Positions 1 to 8,053 of a DNA stretch of 64,000 bases are shown piece by piece. The translations under genes and the position numbers were made by a program. Location: positions 1 through 64,000 of the forward strand of contig NZ_JAMBOP010000021.1 of NCBI RefSeq assembly GCF_023715645.1. Direction: 5' to 3'. A model generated the notes under the pieces. It made no database searches and was not told the DNA's origin. It worked only from the letters and a program-made list of their open reading frames with translations. This stretch comes from Bacillus cytotoxicus. Its GTDB lineage: Bacteria > Bacillota > Bacilli > Bacillales > Bacillaceae_G. Positions within the stretch are counted from its first letter, which is position 1. Every line of letters starts with the position of its first letter.

Positions 1-33
1 TGTGTATTTGTAATCGTTAAACGTTTCATTCAT
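1..33 (-). CDS. Start of an unidentified gene, cut by the window edge
   Basis: Eleven codons (MNETFNDYKYT) begin with ATG at 33 and run off the left edge. A good AAGGAG ribosome site lies about 6 bases upstream of that ATG on the minus strand, which is why I call it a gene start. Nothing can be said about function. Confidence 0.5.
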   Translation of the reverse strand, partial: MNETFNDYKYT

Positions 34-123
34 GATCCGCTCCTTTTTCTTGTCCTTGGAAACAGTATGGACAAGATTTTGAGAGAGTAAGCACAGAAGA
101 TGAAGAAACTAGTCAGTTATATA

Positions 124-205
124 TATATATGGGGTCCCGCCCCATGCCTATCATCTTAAGAAATTTATTGTTCCTCAAAACGAAAAAATAAGTTGAATCC
201 CATAG
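124..205. repeat. Direct repeat, left copy, flanking a small membrane gene
   Basis: About 80 bases beginning TATATATGGGGTCCCGCCCC recur at 524-605, exactly 400 bp further on. The core GGGGTCCCGCCCCATGCCTATCA is identical in both and the A-rich tail is diverged. The two copies bracket the small gene at 299-517. I do not recognise the family. Confidence 0.8.
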
Positions 206-298
206 AATTCCATTAACAAAATTAAATTTACAATTAAATACATACCGTATTACATGATATAATAATATAGTAATATTATGTTTATAGGAGGATTTAAA

Positions 299-517
299 TT
301 GATTAAAAACTTACCTTTACTAATAGTTATTTTAATGCTAGGTGTAAGTTCTTCTACATTAAGTATGAACGGAGACTTTTCTCCAGTTATAGAATGGTCT
401 TTAATAATTATAAGCATTATTTTAAACATTACTGCAGTTATAGGTTTATCACTACACGTCTTTGTATATCAACCTATGAAAAGATTTGAAGAAAATTTAA
501 AAGGGACTTTCAAATAA
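299..517 (+). CDS. Small two-helix membrane protein, unknown function
   Basis: A 72-residue protein starting at TTG 299, chosen because AGGAGG (286-291) sits 7 bases upstream; an in-frame ATG at 278 lies ahead of that site and has no ribosome site of its own. Residues about 5-20 and 32-57 are hydrophobic and probably span the membrane; the tail ends in a charged segment (KRFEENLKGTFK). It stands alone between two direct repeats 400 bp apart, with no partner gene. The function is unknown; a small accessory membrane peptide is all the sequence supports. Confidence 0.65.
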   Translation: MIKNLPLLIVILMLGVSSSTLSMNGDFSPVIEWSLIIISIILNITAVIGLSLHVFVYQPMKRFEENLKGTFK

Positions 518-523
518 AATAAT

Positions 524-605
524 TATATATGGGGTCCCGCCCCATGCCTATCAAGTTAAGAAATCCTTTGTTCCCTAAAATAAAAAAATGAACTGAACTT
601 TCGGA
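524..605. repeat. Direct repeat, right copy
   Basis: Second copy of the GGGGTCCCGCCCC repeat. It begins only 7 bases after the small membrane gene stops, so together with the left copy it outlines a 400-bp repeat-plus-gene unit. Confidence 0.8.
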
Positions 606-713
606 GACAACTATAGAGAGATAAAATTTTCATTTTGGGGATAATCCAAAATATTGGCCTGATAGTGATATGTTGTGACCCCATTTAGTGAAATAAACTC
701 ATCTCATAACCTC

Positions 714-1181
714 TCATTTAAACGTATGATGAACTAGTTCCTCCCAATCTATAAAGGACAACTTATCTGTAATATGTTTTAATTCATCAGGAACTTCAAC
801 ATAACATATTAATTCTAAACTGTTACCATCTGGATCATTGAAGTACACTGAAGCATTCCCTTGGTGTGGACGAATAAATGGCTCAATAGATTTTCCATTA
901 CCAAATGGGATCGCTTCAACTTGAATAGACTCTAGCCACTTTAAGGACTCTTTTAAATCTTCATATGAAACTCGAAAAGCAATATGTCGTAAAGAAGGAT
1001 GGTATCGAGTTTCATACTCATTTCCTTCCCATAAACCAAGCCAACTTTTCCCTTTTTCAATCCAAAAGAAAGCAGTATCTTCATCACACCAAGCAAGTTC
1101 CAATCCTAATTTTCGGTAAAATTCAATTGAATTTTGCAAATTACTAACTGGTAAGTGCGCTTCATACAATCCCTCAATCAT
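714..1181 (-). CDS. VOC (glyoxalase/bleomycin-resistance) family protein
   Basis: A 155-residue single-subunit vicinal-oxygen-chelate protein. Two beta-alpha-beta-beta-beta repeats can be followed: the first from MIEGLYEAHLPVSNL, the second from about residue 63 (SLRHIAFRV) to GNSLELICYV. Candidate metal ligands are the His in EAHLPV, the His in LRHIAF and the Glu in NSLELI, as is usual in the family. The ribosome site AGGGGGG precedes ATG 1181. Members are lyases, dioxygenases or drug-binding proteins; the substrate cannot be read from sequence. It is monocistronic. Confidence 0.85.
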   Translation of the reverse strand: MIEGLYEAHLPVSNLQNSIEFYRKLGLELAWCDEDTAFFWIEKGKSWLGLWEGNEYETRYHPSLRHIAFRVSYEDLKESLKWLESIQVEAIPFGNGKSIEPFIRPHQGNASVYFNDPDGNSLELICYVEVPDELKHITDKLSFIDWEELVHHTFK

Positions 1182-1592
1182 ATAGTTCCCCCCTACTTTC
1201 TGTACTCTAATATTAAATATATCAGTGCGGGAACAATATTAAGTCCACTAAAAGTATTAAAATTCTATCCATCTTTAGAGGTAGTGTAATAAGGGACACC
1301 ATACTTGCCAACCGATGTAGCCTTGGAATAAAGTTTGATTAAATTAACTTAATAACCTCTGTCGCTACCCTATTCTTCGTTATATTTCTGTTTTTAACTT
1401 TTCTTTTGTGAATTCTAAAGAATGTGATGGAATTGTTGTAGAATGATAGCTGTTTTAGGTGTGTATACTCATCGTTCGAGATACCGAAAAATTAGCTCTA
1501 CTACTATACTGAAAATGTTTAAGACTTCTCTAAACTAAAAGGCATAAGCTCGGTACTGTACCGAACTCATGCCTTGCGATTTTGGAGCCGTT
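1182..1592. other. Intergenic, no gene seen
   Basis: About 410 bases between the VOC gene and the helicase. Apart from the terminator hairpin at 1539-1575 I see no ORF with a ribosome site, no RNA gene and no repeat shared with the rest of the window. Confidence 0.6.
1539..1575 (-). terminator. Terminator of the helicase-MazG unit
   Basis: Inverted repeat AGGCAT-AGCTCGGTAC / GTACCGA-CT-ATGCCT. Read on the minus strand the stem is followed by TTTTAG, 18 bases after the helicase stop codon. Confidence 0.7.
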
Positions 1593-4037
1593 TCAATTCA
1601 CCATTGCAGTTTTTCTTTCAAAATATGTATGAAGACGGTAATCACAAATTTCCTTTGTCCATCTAAATAAAAGATCCTCATCTTCTTTTCTAATATCCAT
1701 GTTTAAAGAAAAAGAAGTTTCATCAAATGATAATAATCCCTTTGAACTACCGCTCCATTTCGTCATCGGCATTGTCGCAATTAACTTACTCACCTTTTCT
1801 TCATCATATTCCCACATACGCTGCGCTTGCTTATCGCTAAAATCAATACGCTTACGATATTCTTTTTCCATTAAGAAGTGGTGGAAAAACAGTGCTACTT
1901 CTTGTGGTGAAATTGGGTGATGCCACTTCTCTACTCCTCGTTGTAACATCGCCGACAGCAACAACATCTTATAACTTTTTGCCATCCCTGTTTTTTCTAC
2001 TTCTTGTAGCCATGATTCATATCGCATAAAAACTTCTTTTTCTAGCTCTGTTAGCTCATCGTTCCAAGCTAAAAACCCTACATATGATTTAAACTCTTGA
2101 CGGTACTCTTTACTCTCTTCTGTACCAAGCTTGTGTAACTCTAGGTAAGCTGGTCTGCGTCCTAATTCCAGTTTTACAGTTTGGTAGCTATGCAGCAATT
2201 TCTCTTTTCGCGGCATTCTTTTCTTCAGCAGCTCATCTAATAGCTGTTTTGCTTCTAACTCAAACTCTACTACACAACCATCTGGAAATATGTTTTCTGG
2301 ACCGCCGCCCTTAGTCATACCTCCATCAACACGAAGCATCTGCATTTTTACATCCGCATTTCGGTAATTAGCGATTAAATCAATAACAACACAGTACTCT
2401 TTTTTCTCATGCAATCGTAATCCACGACCAATTTGCTGTGTGAAGATTGTTAATGATTCTGTCGGACGAACAAATAAAAGCGTATCTACAGAAGGAATAT
2501 CAACACCTTCATTAAATAAATCAACCGTAAAGATTGCATCAAGTTCCCCGTTATCTAGTAAAGCAATTGCCTCTTCTCTTGATACATCTTTCGTTCCAGA
2601 ATGAAGAGAAATTGTCTGATAGTCATTACGATTAAAATATGATGATAAGAAATCAGCCTGACGAATGCTAGAACAGAATACAATCGTTCTCGTTTTCTTA
2701 TATTTCTTCCATGCTTCTAAAATATTGTCGGCTAACTCTTCTTTTAGCTGCACTCCTGCTAACTCTTCACTATCATATTTATTACCAAGCCAGCGCACAT
2801 CTGAATAATCTGTGTCATCGTACACGCCGTAATAATGAAATGGAGACAACCAACCACGCTGAATCGCTTCCATAAAATCAATCCGATACGCAACGTTCCC
2901 ATCACAAATCGAATAAATATCACGGAAATCATTACGATCCGGTGTAGCCGTTATTCCTAATAAAAAGTTAGGAGTAAAATAATCTAACACCTTTTGATAA
3001 CTATTTGCTGCGGCGTGATGGAATTCATCGACAATAATCAAATCAAAATCATCAGGAGAAAAGTTTTCTAAATGACGCTTCCTGCTTAACGTTTGAATAG
3101 ATGCAAAAATAACGTCTCGTTCTCCTTCTTTTTTCCTCCCATTATAAATTCCTGTTGTCTTATCGTGGATCACACGTTGAAAAGATTTTTCCGCTTGATT
3201 CAAAATTTCTTCTAAATGTGCAATAAATAAAACCCGCTTAAACCGCTGCGCGAAAAAAGCAGCTAAATACGTTTTCCCAAGACCCGTTGCCATTACAACC
3301 ATCGCCTTGTTATAACCTTCTTCAAGCGTATTTTCTAATTGCGCTAACGCAGGAACTTGTGCAAAGCGAGGTGCAATTGCTGTTTCATATGGAGCTACAG
3401 GATCTTGTTCCACACTCGCTCCTGCATTCATCTTATAATCTTCACCCGCAGAAGGAATCGTCATCTCAATCTCTTCTTGCTTCGTCCATGTTCGAACTAA
3501 ATCTGGATGCTTTTGATGAAACTCCTCATACTCTTGTCTGTACTGTTTAATTGTTTCTACATTCACCGCAATTGTTGATTCATGCGTATGAACATGTAAA
3601 AACTGATCAATGGCTTCTGAAAATGTATCCTCATCTACACTTTCTCTTACAAGTAAGCTCCATTCCACACCACTTGTTAATGCCGACTTTGACATATTCG
3701 AAGACCCAACAATCATTACACCATCTATCTCATGCTCAAACAAATACGCCTTCGGATGAAAGGACTTCCCTGCACTTTTCCACAAACGAATTTCAATACT
3801 TGGGTGAATTTCATATAACTTCTCGAGTGCATCAGGCTGTGTAATATACAAGTAATCACCTGTACAAATCTTAATATCAACGCCCTGCTCTGCTGCCTTT
3901 CGTAATGGCTCCGCCAAAACATTCACACCAGACTTCATTACAAATGAAGTTAAAATATAGACTGCTTTCGCCTCATCTATATATCTCTCTAACTTATGTA
4001 ATAAATTGCTCGTAATAAGTTGAACATTAGTCATCAT
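1593..4037 (-). CDS. PLD-nuclease / SF2 helicase fusion protein
   Basis: An 814-residue protein. Residues 1-170 form a phospholipase-D-like nuclease half-site: HPK at 94-96 and GSSNMSKSA at 111-119 match the HxK...GSxN signature. Residues about 225-560 are a superfamily-2 helicase: motif I ATGLGKT (250-256), motif II DEFH (337-340), motif III TATP (363-366), motif VI QQIGRGLRL (534-542). The C-terminal 250 residues are of unknown fold. PLD-helicase fusions are common in restriction and defence loci; I infer DNA translocation coupled to cleavage. The start overlaps the MazG-like gene by 11 bases, so the two are translationally coupled. Nucleic-acid repair is an alternative role. Confidence 0.85.
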   Translation of the reverse strand: MMTNVQLITSNLLHKLERYIDEAKAVYILTSFVMKSGVNVLAEPLRKAAEQGVDIKICTGDYLYITQPDALEKLYEIHPSIEIRLWKSAGKSFHPKAYLFEHEIDGVMIVGSSNMSKSALTSGVEWSLLVRESVDEDTFSEAIDQFLHVHTHESTIAVNVETIKQYRQEYEEFHQKHPDLVRTWTKQEEIEMTIPSAGEDYKMNAGASVEQDPVAPYETAIAPRFAQVPALAQLENTLEEGYNKAMVVMATGLGKTYLAAFFAQRFKRVLFIAHLEEILNQAEKSFQRVIHDKTTGIYNGRKKEGERDVIFASIQTLSRKRHLENFSPDDFDLIIVDEFHHAAANSYQKVLDYFTPNFLLGITATPDRNDFRDIYSICDGNVAYRIDFMEAIQRGWLSPFHYYGVYDDTDYSDVRWLGNKYDSEELAGVQLKEELADNILEAWKKYKKTRTIVFCSSIRQADFLSSYFNRNDYQTISLHSGTKDVSREEAIALLDNGELDAIFTVDLFNEGVDIPSVDTLLFVRPTESLTIFTQQIGRGLRLHEKKEYCVVIDLIANYRNADVKMQMLRVDGGMTKGGGPENIFPDGCVVEFELEAKQLLDELLKKRMPRKEKLLHSYQTVKLELGRRPAYLELHKLGTEESKEYRQEFKSYVGFLAWNDELTELEKEVFMRYESWLQEVEKTGMAKSYKMLLLSAMLQRGVEKWHHPISPQEVALFFHHFLMEKEYRKRIDFSDKQAQRMWEYDEEKVSKLIATMPMTKWSGSSKGLLSFDETSFSLNMDIRKEDEDLLFRWTKEICDYRLHTYFERKTAMVN

Positions 4038-4353
4038 TTACCTCAATTAAAAAGATGCGCTCTTGAAACCCGCCGCGTTTTTCTGCTTTTTGCTTACGTA
4101 CCTTCTCGATATCTTCTAATGTCACACCTTCATACTGTGCTAGTGCATTTACAAGTTCCAGTAAATCAGCTAATTCTTCTACTTTATGTTCTGGAGTTTC
4201 TGCTTCTAGATATTCGGCTAATTCTTCCTGTGTTTTTTTACATACTTCTTCTATGTATTCTTTTTCATTTAGGATTCTTGTTGTGAGTGTTTTTCCGTTG
4301 TTTTCGATGATTTCTGGAATGCGGTCTCTTACTAGTTTGTTGTAGGTTGGCAT
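4027..4353 (-). CDS. MazG-like nucleoside triphosphate pyrophosphohydrolase
   Basis: A 108-residue all-alpha protein beginning PTYNKLVRDRIPEII, the hallmark of the phosphoribosyl-ATP-pyrophosphohydrolase-like MazG branch. The Mg-binding acidic pattern is visible as EELAEYLE and, later, VEELADLLELVNAL. The family hydrolyses (d)NTPs to monophosphate and pyrophosphate. GGAGG stands 7 bases before ATG 4353. It is first in a two-gene unit and overlaps the PLD-helicase gene. This may imply nucleotide-pool control linked to the helicase, but such pairing can also be incidental. Confidence 0.85.
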   Translation of the reverse strand: MPTYNKLVRDRIPEIIENNGKTLTTRILNEKEYIEEVCKKTQEELAEYLEAETPEHKVEELADLLELVNALAQYEGVTLEDIEKVRKQKAEKRGGFQERIFLIEVNDD

Positions 4354-4822
4354 TGTGATTCCTCCAATACTTCTATTTTGATTTTATTATACCACACAGA
4401 ATTTGCTATTTTTCTTGAAGTGAGCGTGTAATAGATACAGTAAAATTCACGTTCTTCGTAGGTAAGACAAGCTGTGCTTTTCATGCTCATACATATATTA
4501 TTAAAAGCCTAAAAGGAGAATACTTGTATATATTATCGATCAAAAAATCAATACGTATATGAGTTAAAAAGGCTTAAGATTAATGATTATAAGGGGTATA
4601 AGTTGGAGGAACAGAGGATTACAACCTCTATGTTGACAGGGTGGAGGTCGCTGGTTCGAACACATTCGAGATCATAATGAAATCCATTGATATTCACGGA
4701 GGAGGTTCTTATATATAGCACTAACTAAATGAAATGGTACTTTTGGTGAAAAATAGAAAAAATCCTATATTCCTATTATTCATAAAAATAAAACCGCCCT
4801 TGCAGACGGTTTTACTTTACAC
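4354..4822. other. Intergenic with a degenerate tRNA-like stretch
   Basis: About 470 bases without a credible ORF. At 4592-4675 a GGGGTATA start, an anticodon-arm-like AGAGGATTACAACCTCT and a T-loop-like GGTTCGAAC occur in tRNA order, but the 3' end does not pair with the 5' end. The rest is AT-rich with nothing recognisable. Confidence 0.35.
4790..4815 (-). terminator. Terminator after the 124-residue protein gene
   Basis: AAAACCG-C...G-CGGTTTT stem-loop immediately after the stop of the following minus-strand gene; the minus-strand side is followed by TTTTATTTTT. Confidence 0.75.
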
Positions 4823-5197
4823 TTATACGTCTACTTCCTCTAACCCCATTGCCATGTCATTTAATACGTTTTCTTTCAAATAAAGAAACGCTGCTTGCTC
4901 TTCTTTCGTCATACCACGAAAATCATGTATTCCATCTAGCAATAACCAACTCGCATCACCTATAATATTCCGATATCGCTTCCGTTCTATCTCGTTAGGT
5001 ATCATCGTGAGCATTTCCTCTACACTAGCAATTGAGTATCTACGTTTTACACCATCGATAAAATATATGGAAATGTAATCAACCGCTTTATTAATTTCGA
5101 AATAATATGTATTATTACCACACTTCACTTCTGCAATATGCAATATTAACTCCTGTCCTTCTGATACAGATATTTTACACTTCGCCAACTGCTTCAT
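4823..5197 (-). CDS. Conserved hypothetical protein
   Basis: A 124-residue soluble protein with no recognised domain. It opens with beta-strand-like alternation (AKCKISVSEGQELILHIAEV) and closes with an acidic helix (VLNDMAMGLEEVDV). AAGGAGAG stands 9 bases before ATG 5197. It has its own terminator and is separated from the Z1/MORC operon by a terminator and 300 bases, so it is probably not part of that operon even though it lies in the same direction. Confidence 0.6.
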   Translation of the reverse strand: MKQLAKCKISVSEGQELILHIAEVKCGNNTYYFEINKAVDYISIYFIDGVKRRYSIASVEEMLTMIPNEIERKRYRNIIGDASWLLLDGIHDFRGMTKEEQAAFLYLKENVLNDMAMGLEEVDV

Positions 5198-5460
5198 TTT
5201 CTTCTCTCCTTTACTATAATTTGTTCCTCTATTACATATGAAATTTTAGCACTTTGAAATTAACGAAATGTAAATACAGTATAAAATTTCCATTAACGAT
5301 GGTTAAATTTGCTTTCATATATTGTCATTTTGTTAAACTTAATTCTATTTACAAGAACCTTTTTGGTATCACGAAATCTAAATTTCTCTACGAAGATGTG
5401 CTTGTGCGAAATTTTGATGAAACTCCAAAAGCATCGCTTTCAGATATAGTCATAATAAAA

Positions 5461-5492
5461 GAGTCGATGTTTATTATAAAAACATCGACTCT
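5461..5492 (-). terminator. Terminator of the Z1/MORC operon
   Basis: GAGTCGATGTTT / AAACATCGACTC stem six bases past the nuclease stop codon. On the minus strand it is followed by TTTTATT; the other strand also has a short T run, so it may act both ways. Confidence 0.8.
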
Positions 5493-5497
5493 TTCTA

Positions 5498-6400
5498 TTA
5501 GAATTCCTTTAAGTCAATAACTTGCCCATTCAAACCATCTAAATCTAATTTATATATGAGTTCACTAATATGTTTAGGCAATTGTCCATCAATAAAACTT
5601 TCTGGTACGATTTTTGGAAAGCTTTCATTGACTTCATATTTCATTACTTCGAGCAGGCGGTATGATTTTGTACGAACTTCACTGCCAATTGGGTATTTTA
5701 GTTTTTCAAGTGCACGTTCGATTTCTGATTCTTCTACGTTCAATTCTACTAATTTTGTAACCATATCTTGAATCGAAATACCATACACAGCAGGCTCAAA
5801 ACGATAAAATAACAAATATGTTGCTTTTAACTGATATTGACTATTAATTGTAATTTGTGAACCATAACGTGCTACAGTCGATTTCACCTCATAGCAACCA
5901 TCATTACAATTAAAATCAACGGAACCACCAAATGGCCCTACCCAAGAAACACCTTTTTCTTGTTTCAACAAATAATAGTAACTTAGCATTTCAGCTATTA
6001 CGCTATAAGCTGCTTTTTCAATATTGGCATTGCCCATCAGTTCTTTCATCGCATGCCACCAAGAAATCGGGCTCTGTTGAATCTCTTGATACGATTCTGC
6101 ATCAAGTACCTTCTCTAAAAAGCCAGCACAAATTATCGCAAAATCATCGTATAACCTCGGATGATCAGATACAAGCATTAATAAATGGCGTTCTTCACCA
6201 CCAAGTACATATTCCTTCGTATAATAAGAAATGCTGGCGAACTGCTCATTTATATGTTTATCTGCTGGGATTTCAATGGCAACACCTTGCATACCATCAA
6301 TTTTCACAATCCAATAATACTTCTCTTTTAATGTAATGGAACGTTTTGCAGATGTTCGAAAATAAGCGAAGCCCTCTCTAATTTTTTGTATGGTTTCCAT
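5498..6400 (-). CDS. PD-(D/E)XK motif protein (DUF4420-type nuclease)
   Basis: A 300-residue protein. The catalytic motif is clear: Asp162 in GGSVDF, then Glu171 and Lys173 in CYEVKST, that is D-(8)-ExK, followed by the usual strand-helix. This matches the PD-(D/E)XK family annotated as DUF4420, which occurs beside Z1 and MORC-like ATPases in restriction-like loci. It is the last gene of the five-gene operon and overlaps the gene before it by 23 bases. I infer that it supplies the DNA-cutting activity of the system. The family assignment is from memory; the motif itself is seen. Confidence 0.85.
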   Translation of the reverse strand: METIQKIREGFAYFRTSAKRSITLKEKYYWIVKIDGMQGVAIEIPADKHINEQFASISYYTKEYVLGGEERHLLMLVSDHPRLYDDFAIICAGFLEKVLDAESYQEIQQSPISWWHAMKELMGNANIEKAAYSVIAEMLSYYYLLKQEKGVSWVGPFGGSVDFNCNDGCYEVKSTVARYGSQITINSQYQLKATYLLFYRFEPAVYGISIQDMVTKLVELNVEESEIERALEKLKYPIGSEVRTKSYRLLEVMKYEVNESFPKIVPESFIDGQLPKHISELIYKLDLDGLNGQVIDLKEF

Positions 6401-7109
6401 ATACTAGACTCTTTTCTCCAATTTTGCTAAAGTCATTTAAAAAATACTTATACAAACCTGTTACGTATGTTTCTATGCCACCTTCTACTAAACTTGGCTC
6501 AATCATATTTAACCTTGCCGTATTTAATTTTAAAACACGACGAAATAATTGTGGCACTTTGCTACTAGCATGTACTTTATACTGACGCATCATTTCGCGT
6601 GTTAATTCCACACGATAACCACCACTACCTGAACGGTCGAGTAGCTGAAGGATTTCATCTGCCGAATTTCCTTTTAATGTATCGAATGTTTCTTCCTCTG
6701 TTCCTTGCCAGGAAAGATGAATATACCACCAAATACTTTTCAACCAAATACGGCGTGTTCCTTTATAAAAACGTTGATCATTCATCCCAAAACGTTCGTA
6801 TACTAAGTCAGGAAATACTTCCAATGATAAATAACGCCACATCTCATCTTGAGCTGCCAGTCTCTCGTTAAATCCGTAGTCTTCTTTTAGCACGCTATAC
6901 AATAGCAATCCCATATGTAAATCAAATGCATAAGAATTAATTTTCTTCATTTCATCCATTAAAAACATTTTCTTTTCGTTCATTATGATTTCACGCAACT
7001 TATCAAAAGGTGCTTTGACTTGGTGTGGTGCACAGTTTTCTGATTCGGTTTCAATTTGTTGAAATTTAAATTTTGCTTGAGCTTTTGTATAGACTACATT
7101 TTCCCACAC
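6378..7109 (-). CDS. Uncharacterised protein of the Z1/MORC operon
   Basis: A 243-residue, mostly helical, aromatic-rich protein (RIWLKSIWWYIHLSW near the middle). I see no catalytic motif and cannot name a family with confidence, though a DUF6339-like protein is possible. It overlaps the preceding gene by one base (7109) and the following nuclease gene by 23 bases, so its dose is probably tied to them. Because such proteins recur beside Z1 and MORC-type ATPases, a structural or DNA-recognition subunit is a fair guess only. Confidence 0.75.
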   Translation of the reverse strand: MWENVVYTKAQAKFKFQQIETESENCAPHQVKAPFDKLREIIMNEKKMFLMDEMKKINSYAFDLHMGLLLYSVLKEDYGFNERLAAQDEMWRYLSLEVFPDLVYERFGMNDQRFYKGTRRIWLKSIWWYIHLSWQGTEEETFDTLKGNSADEILQLLDRSGSGGYRVELTREMMRQYKVHASSKVPQLFRRVLKLNTARLNMIEPSLVEGGIETYVTGLYKYFLNDFSKIGEKSLVYGNHTKN

Positions 7110-8053
7110 TACATTTCACCTTTCTTTACTCGTGTTTCTAAATCTTTGCGTAGAGACATCGCTAGTTTTTCTGGCGTATCGAAATCCCAATTTAATGTTG
7201 TTTTAAAATAATGCATGACTTGCCCGATAGAACCTTCTTCGCAGTTTCTCCCACCCTGAATATCTTGCCAATCCGGACATTCCATCAAGTTTTGCAAAAT
7301 AAGTTGCAAGGCTCCTGCTAAAAACTCTACATATAATGCTTGATCAAGCTTCGTTTTCGGGTTTTGAATCGATGCGAATGCAACATGTGCTTTATTTAAA
7401 TAAATCGCGATATATTCTTTATCAAACGGCTCGACTAACGGCTCCGAATAATTGAAATCGACATACCATAAAGGTTTATCCGGTTCATTTACAACAACAA
7501 TCGGGAATGTCGAGCCAGCCCCATCTAAAATGACAACCCATTCTACTAACTTACCTAAAATTGTACCCGGTAGTTGTGCTTGTCCTCGCATACTATTACA
7601 GCTCGCCTTTTTCAAATAAACAATAAGCGAAATATGTACTTCATCAAATAATTTATCCTTTAAGAAATAATAATCAATAGGAATAATCACATCATTTGGC
7701 GTTATACTTGTAATCGTTGCACTCGGGATCACACCGCGCTGAGAAGATTGCTTTGACAACCATTGCAATGCAATCCCTAACTCTGCATCAGCATTGGCCA
7801 ATTGCGTAGGACCAAATAAACTAGAAGGATTACCTAATATTACATTGCCTGAGAGCCCAAAACCTTTTTCTACATAATCCCAGCTATCGTCATCATTACT
7901 CAATAATGTTTTATACTCATAGTCTTCAGTTTGATTGAGAACTTTCTTTGAACTATCTTCATCTCTATAAAAGAACTGCAAATCTGTCGATACATTCAAC
8001 AACTCTTCCATAGCCTCATCATAAAGACGATTCATGCTAACCTTATTAGCCAT
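7109..8053 (-). CDS. Uncharacterised protein of the Z1/MORC operon
   Basis: A 314-residue protein without a recognised motif. The N-terminal 60 residues are acidic; the middle looks like a beta-rich domain (about 115-215). It overlaps the MORC-like ATPase gene by 8 bases and the next gene by one base, showing tight translational coupling. No membrane segment or signal peptide. The position between ATPase and nuclease suggests a structural subunit of one complex; the function is unknown. Confidence 0.75.
   Translation of the reverse strand: MANKVSMNRLYDEAMEELLNVSTDLQFFYRDEDSSKKVLNQTEDYEYKTLLSNDDDSWDYVEKGFGLSGNVILGNPSSLFGPTQLANADAELGIALQWLSKQSSQRGVIPSATITSITPNDVIIPIDYYFLKDKLFDEVHISLIVYLKKASCNSMRGQAQLPGTILGKLVEWVVILDGAGSTFPIVVVNEPDKPLWYVDFNYSEPLVEPFDKEYIAIYLNKAHVAFASIQNPKTKLDQALYVEFLAGALQLILQNLMECPDWQDIQGGRNCEEGSIGQVMHYFKTTLNWDFDTPEKLAMSLRKDLETRVKKGEM

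Noticed and set aside
3287-4286. Plus-strand frames opposite the helicase and MazG genes
   Set aside because: Antisense shadows; low-complexity hydrophobic or His/Leu-rich translations with no start signals.
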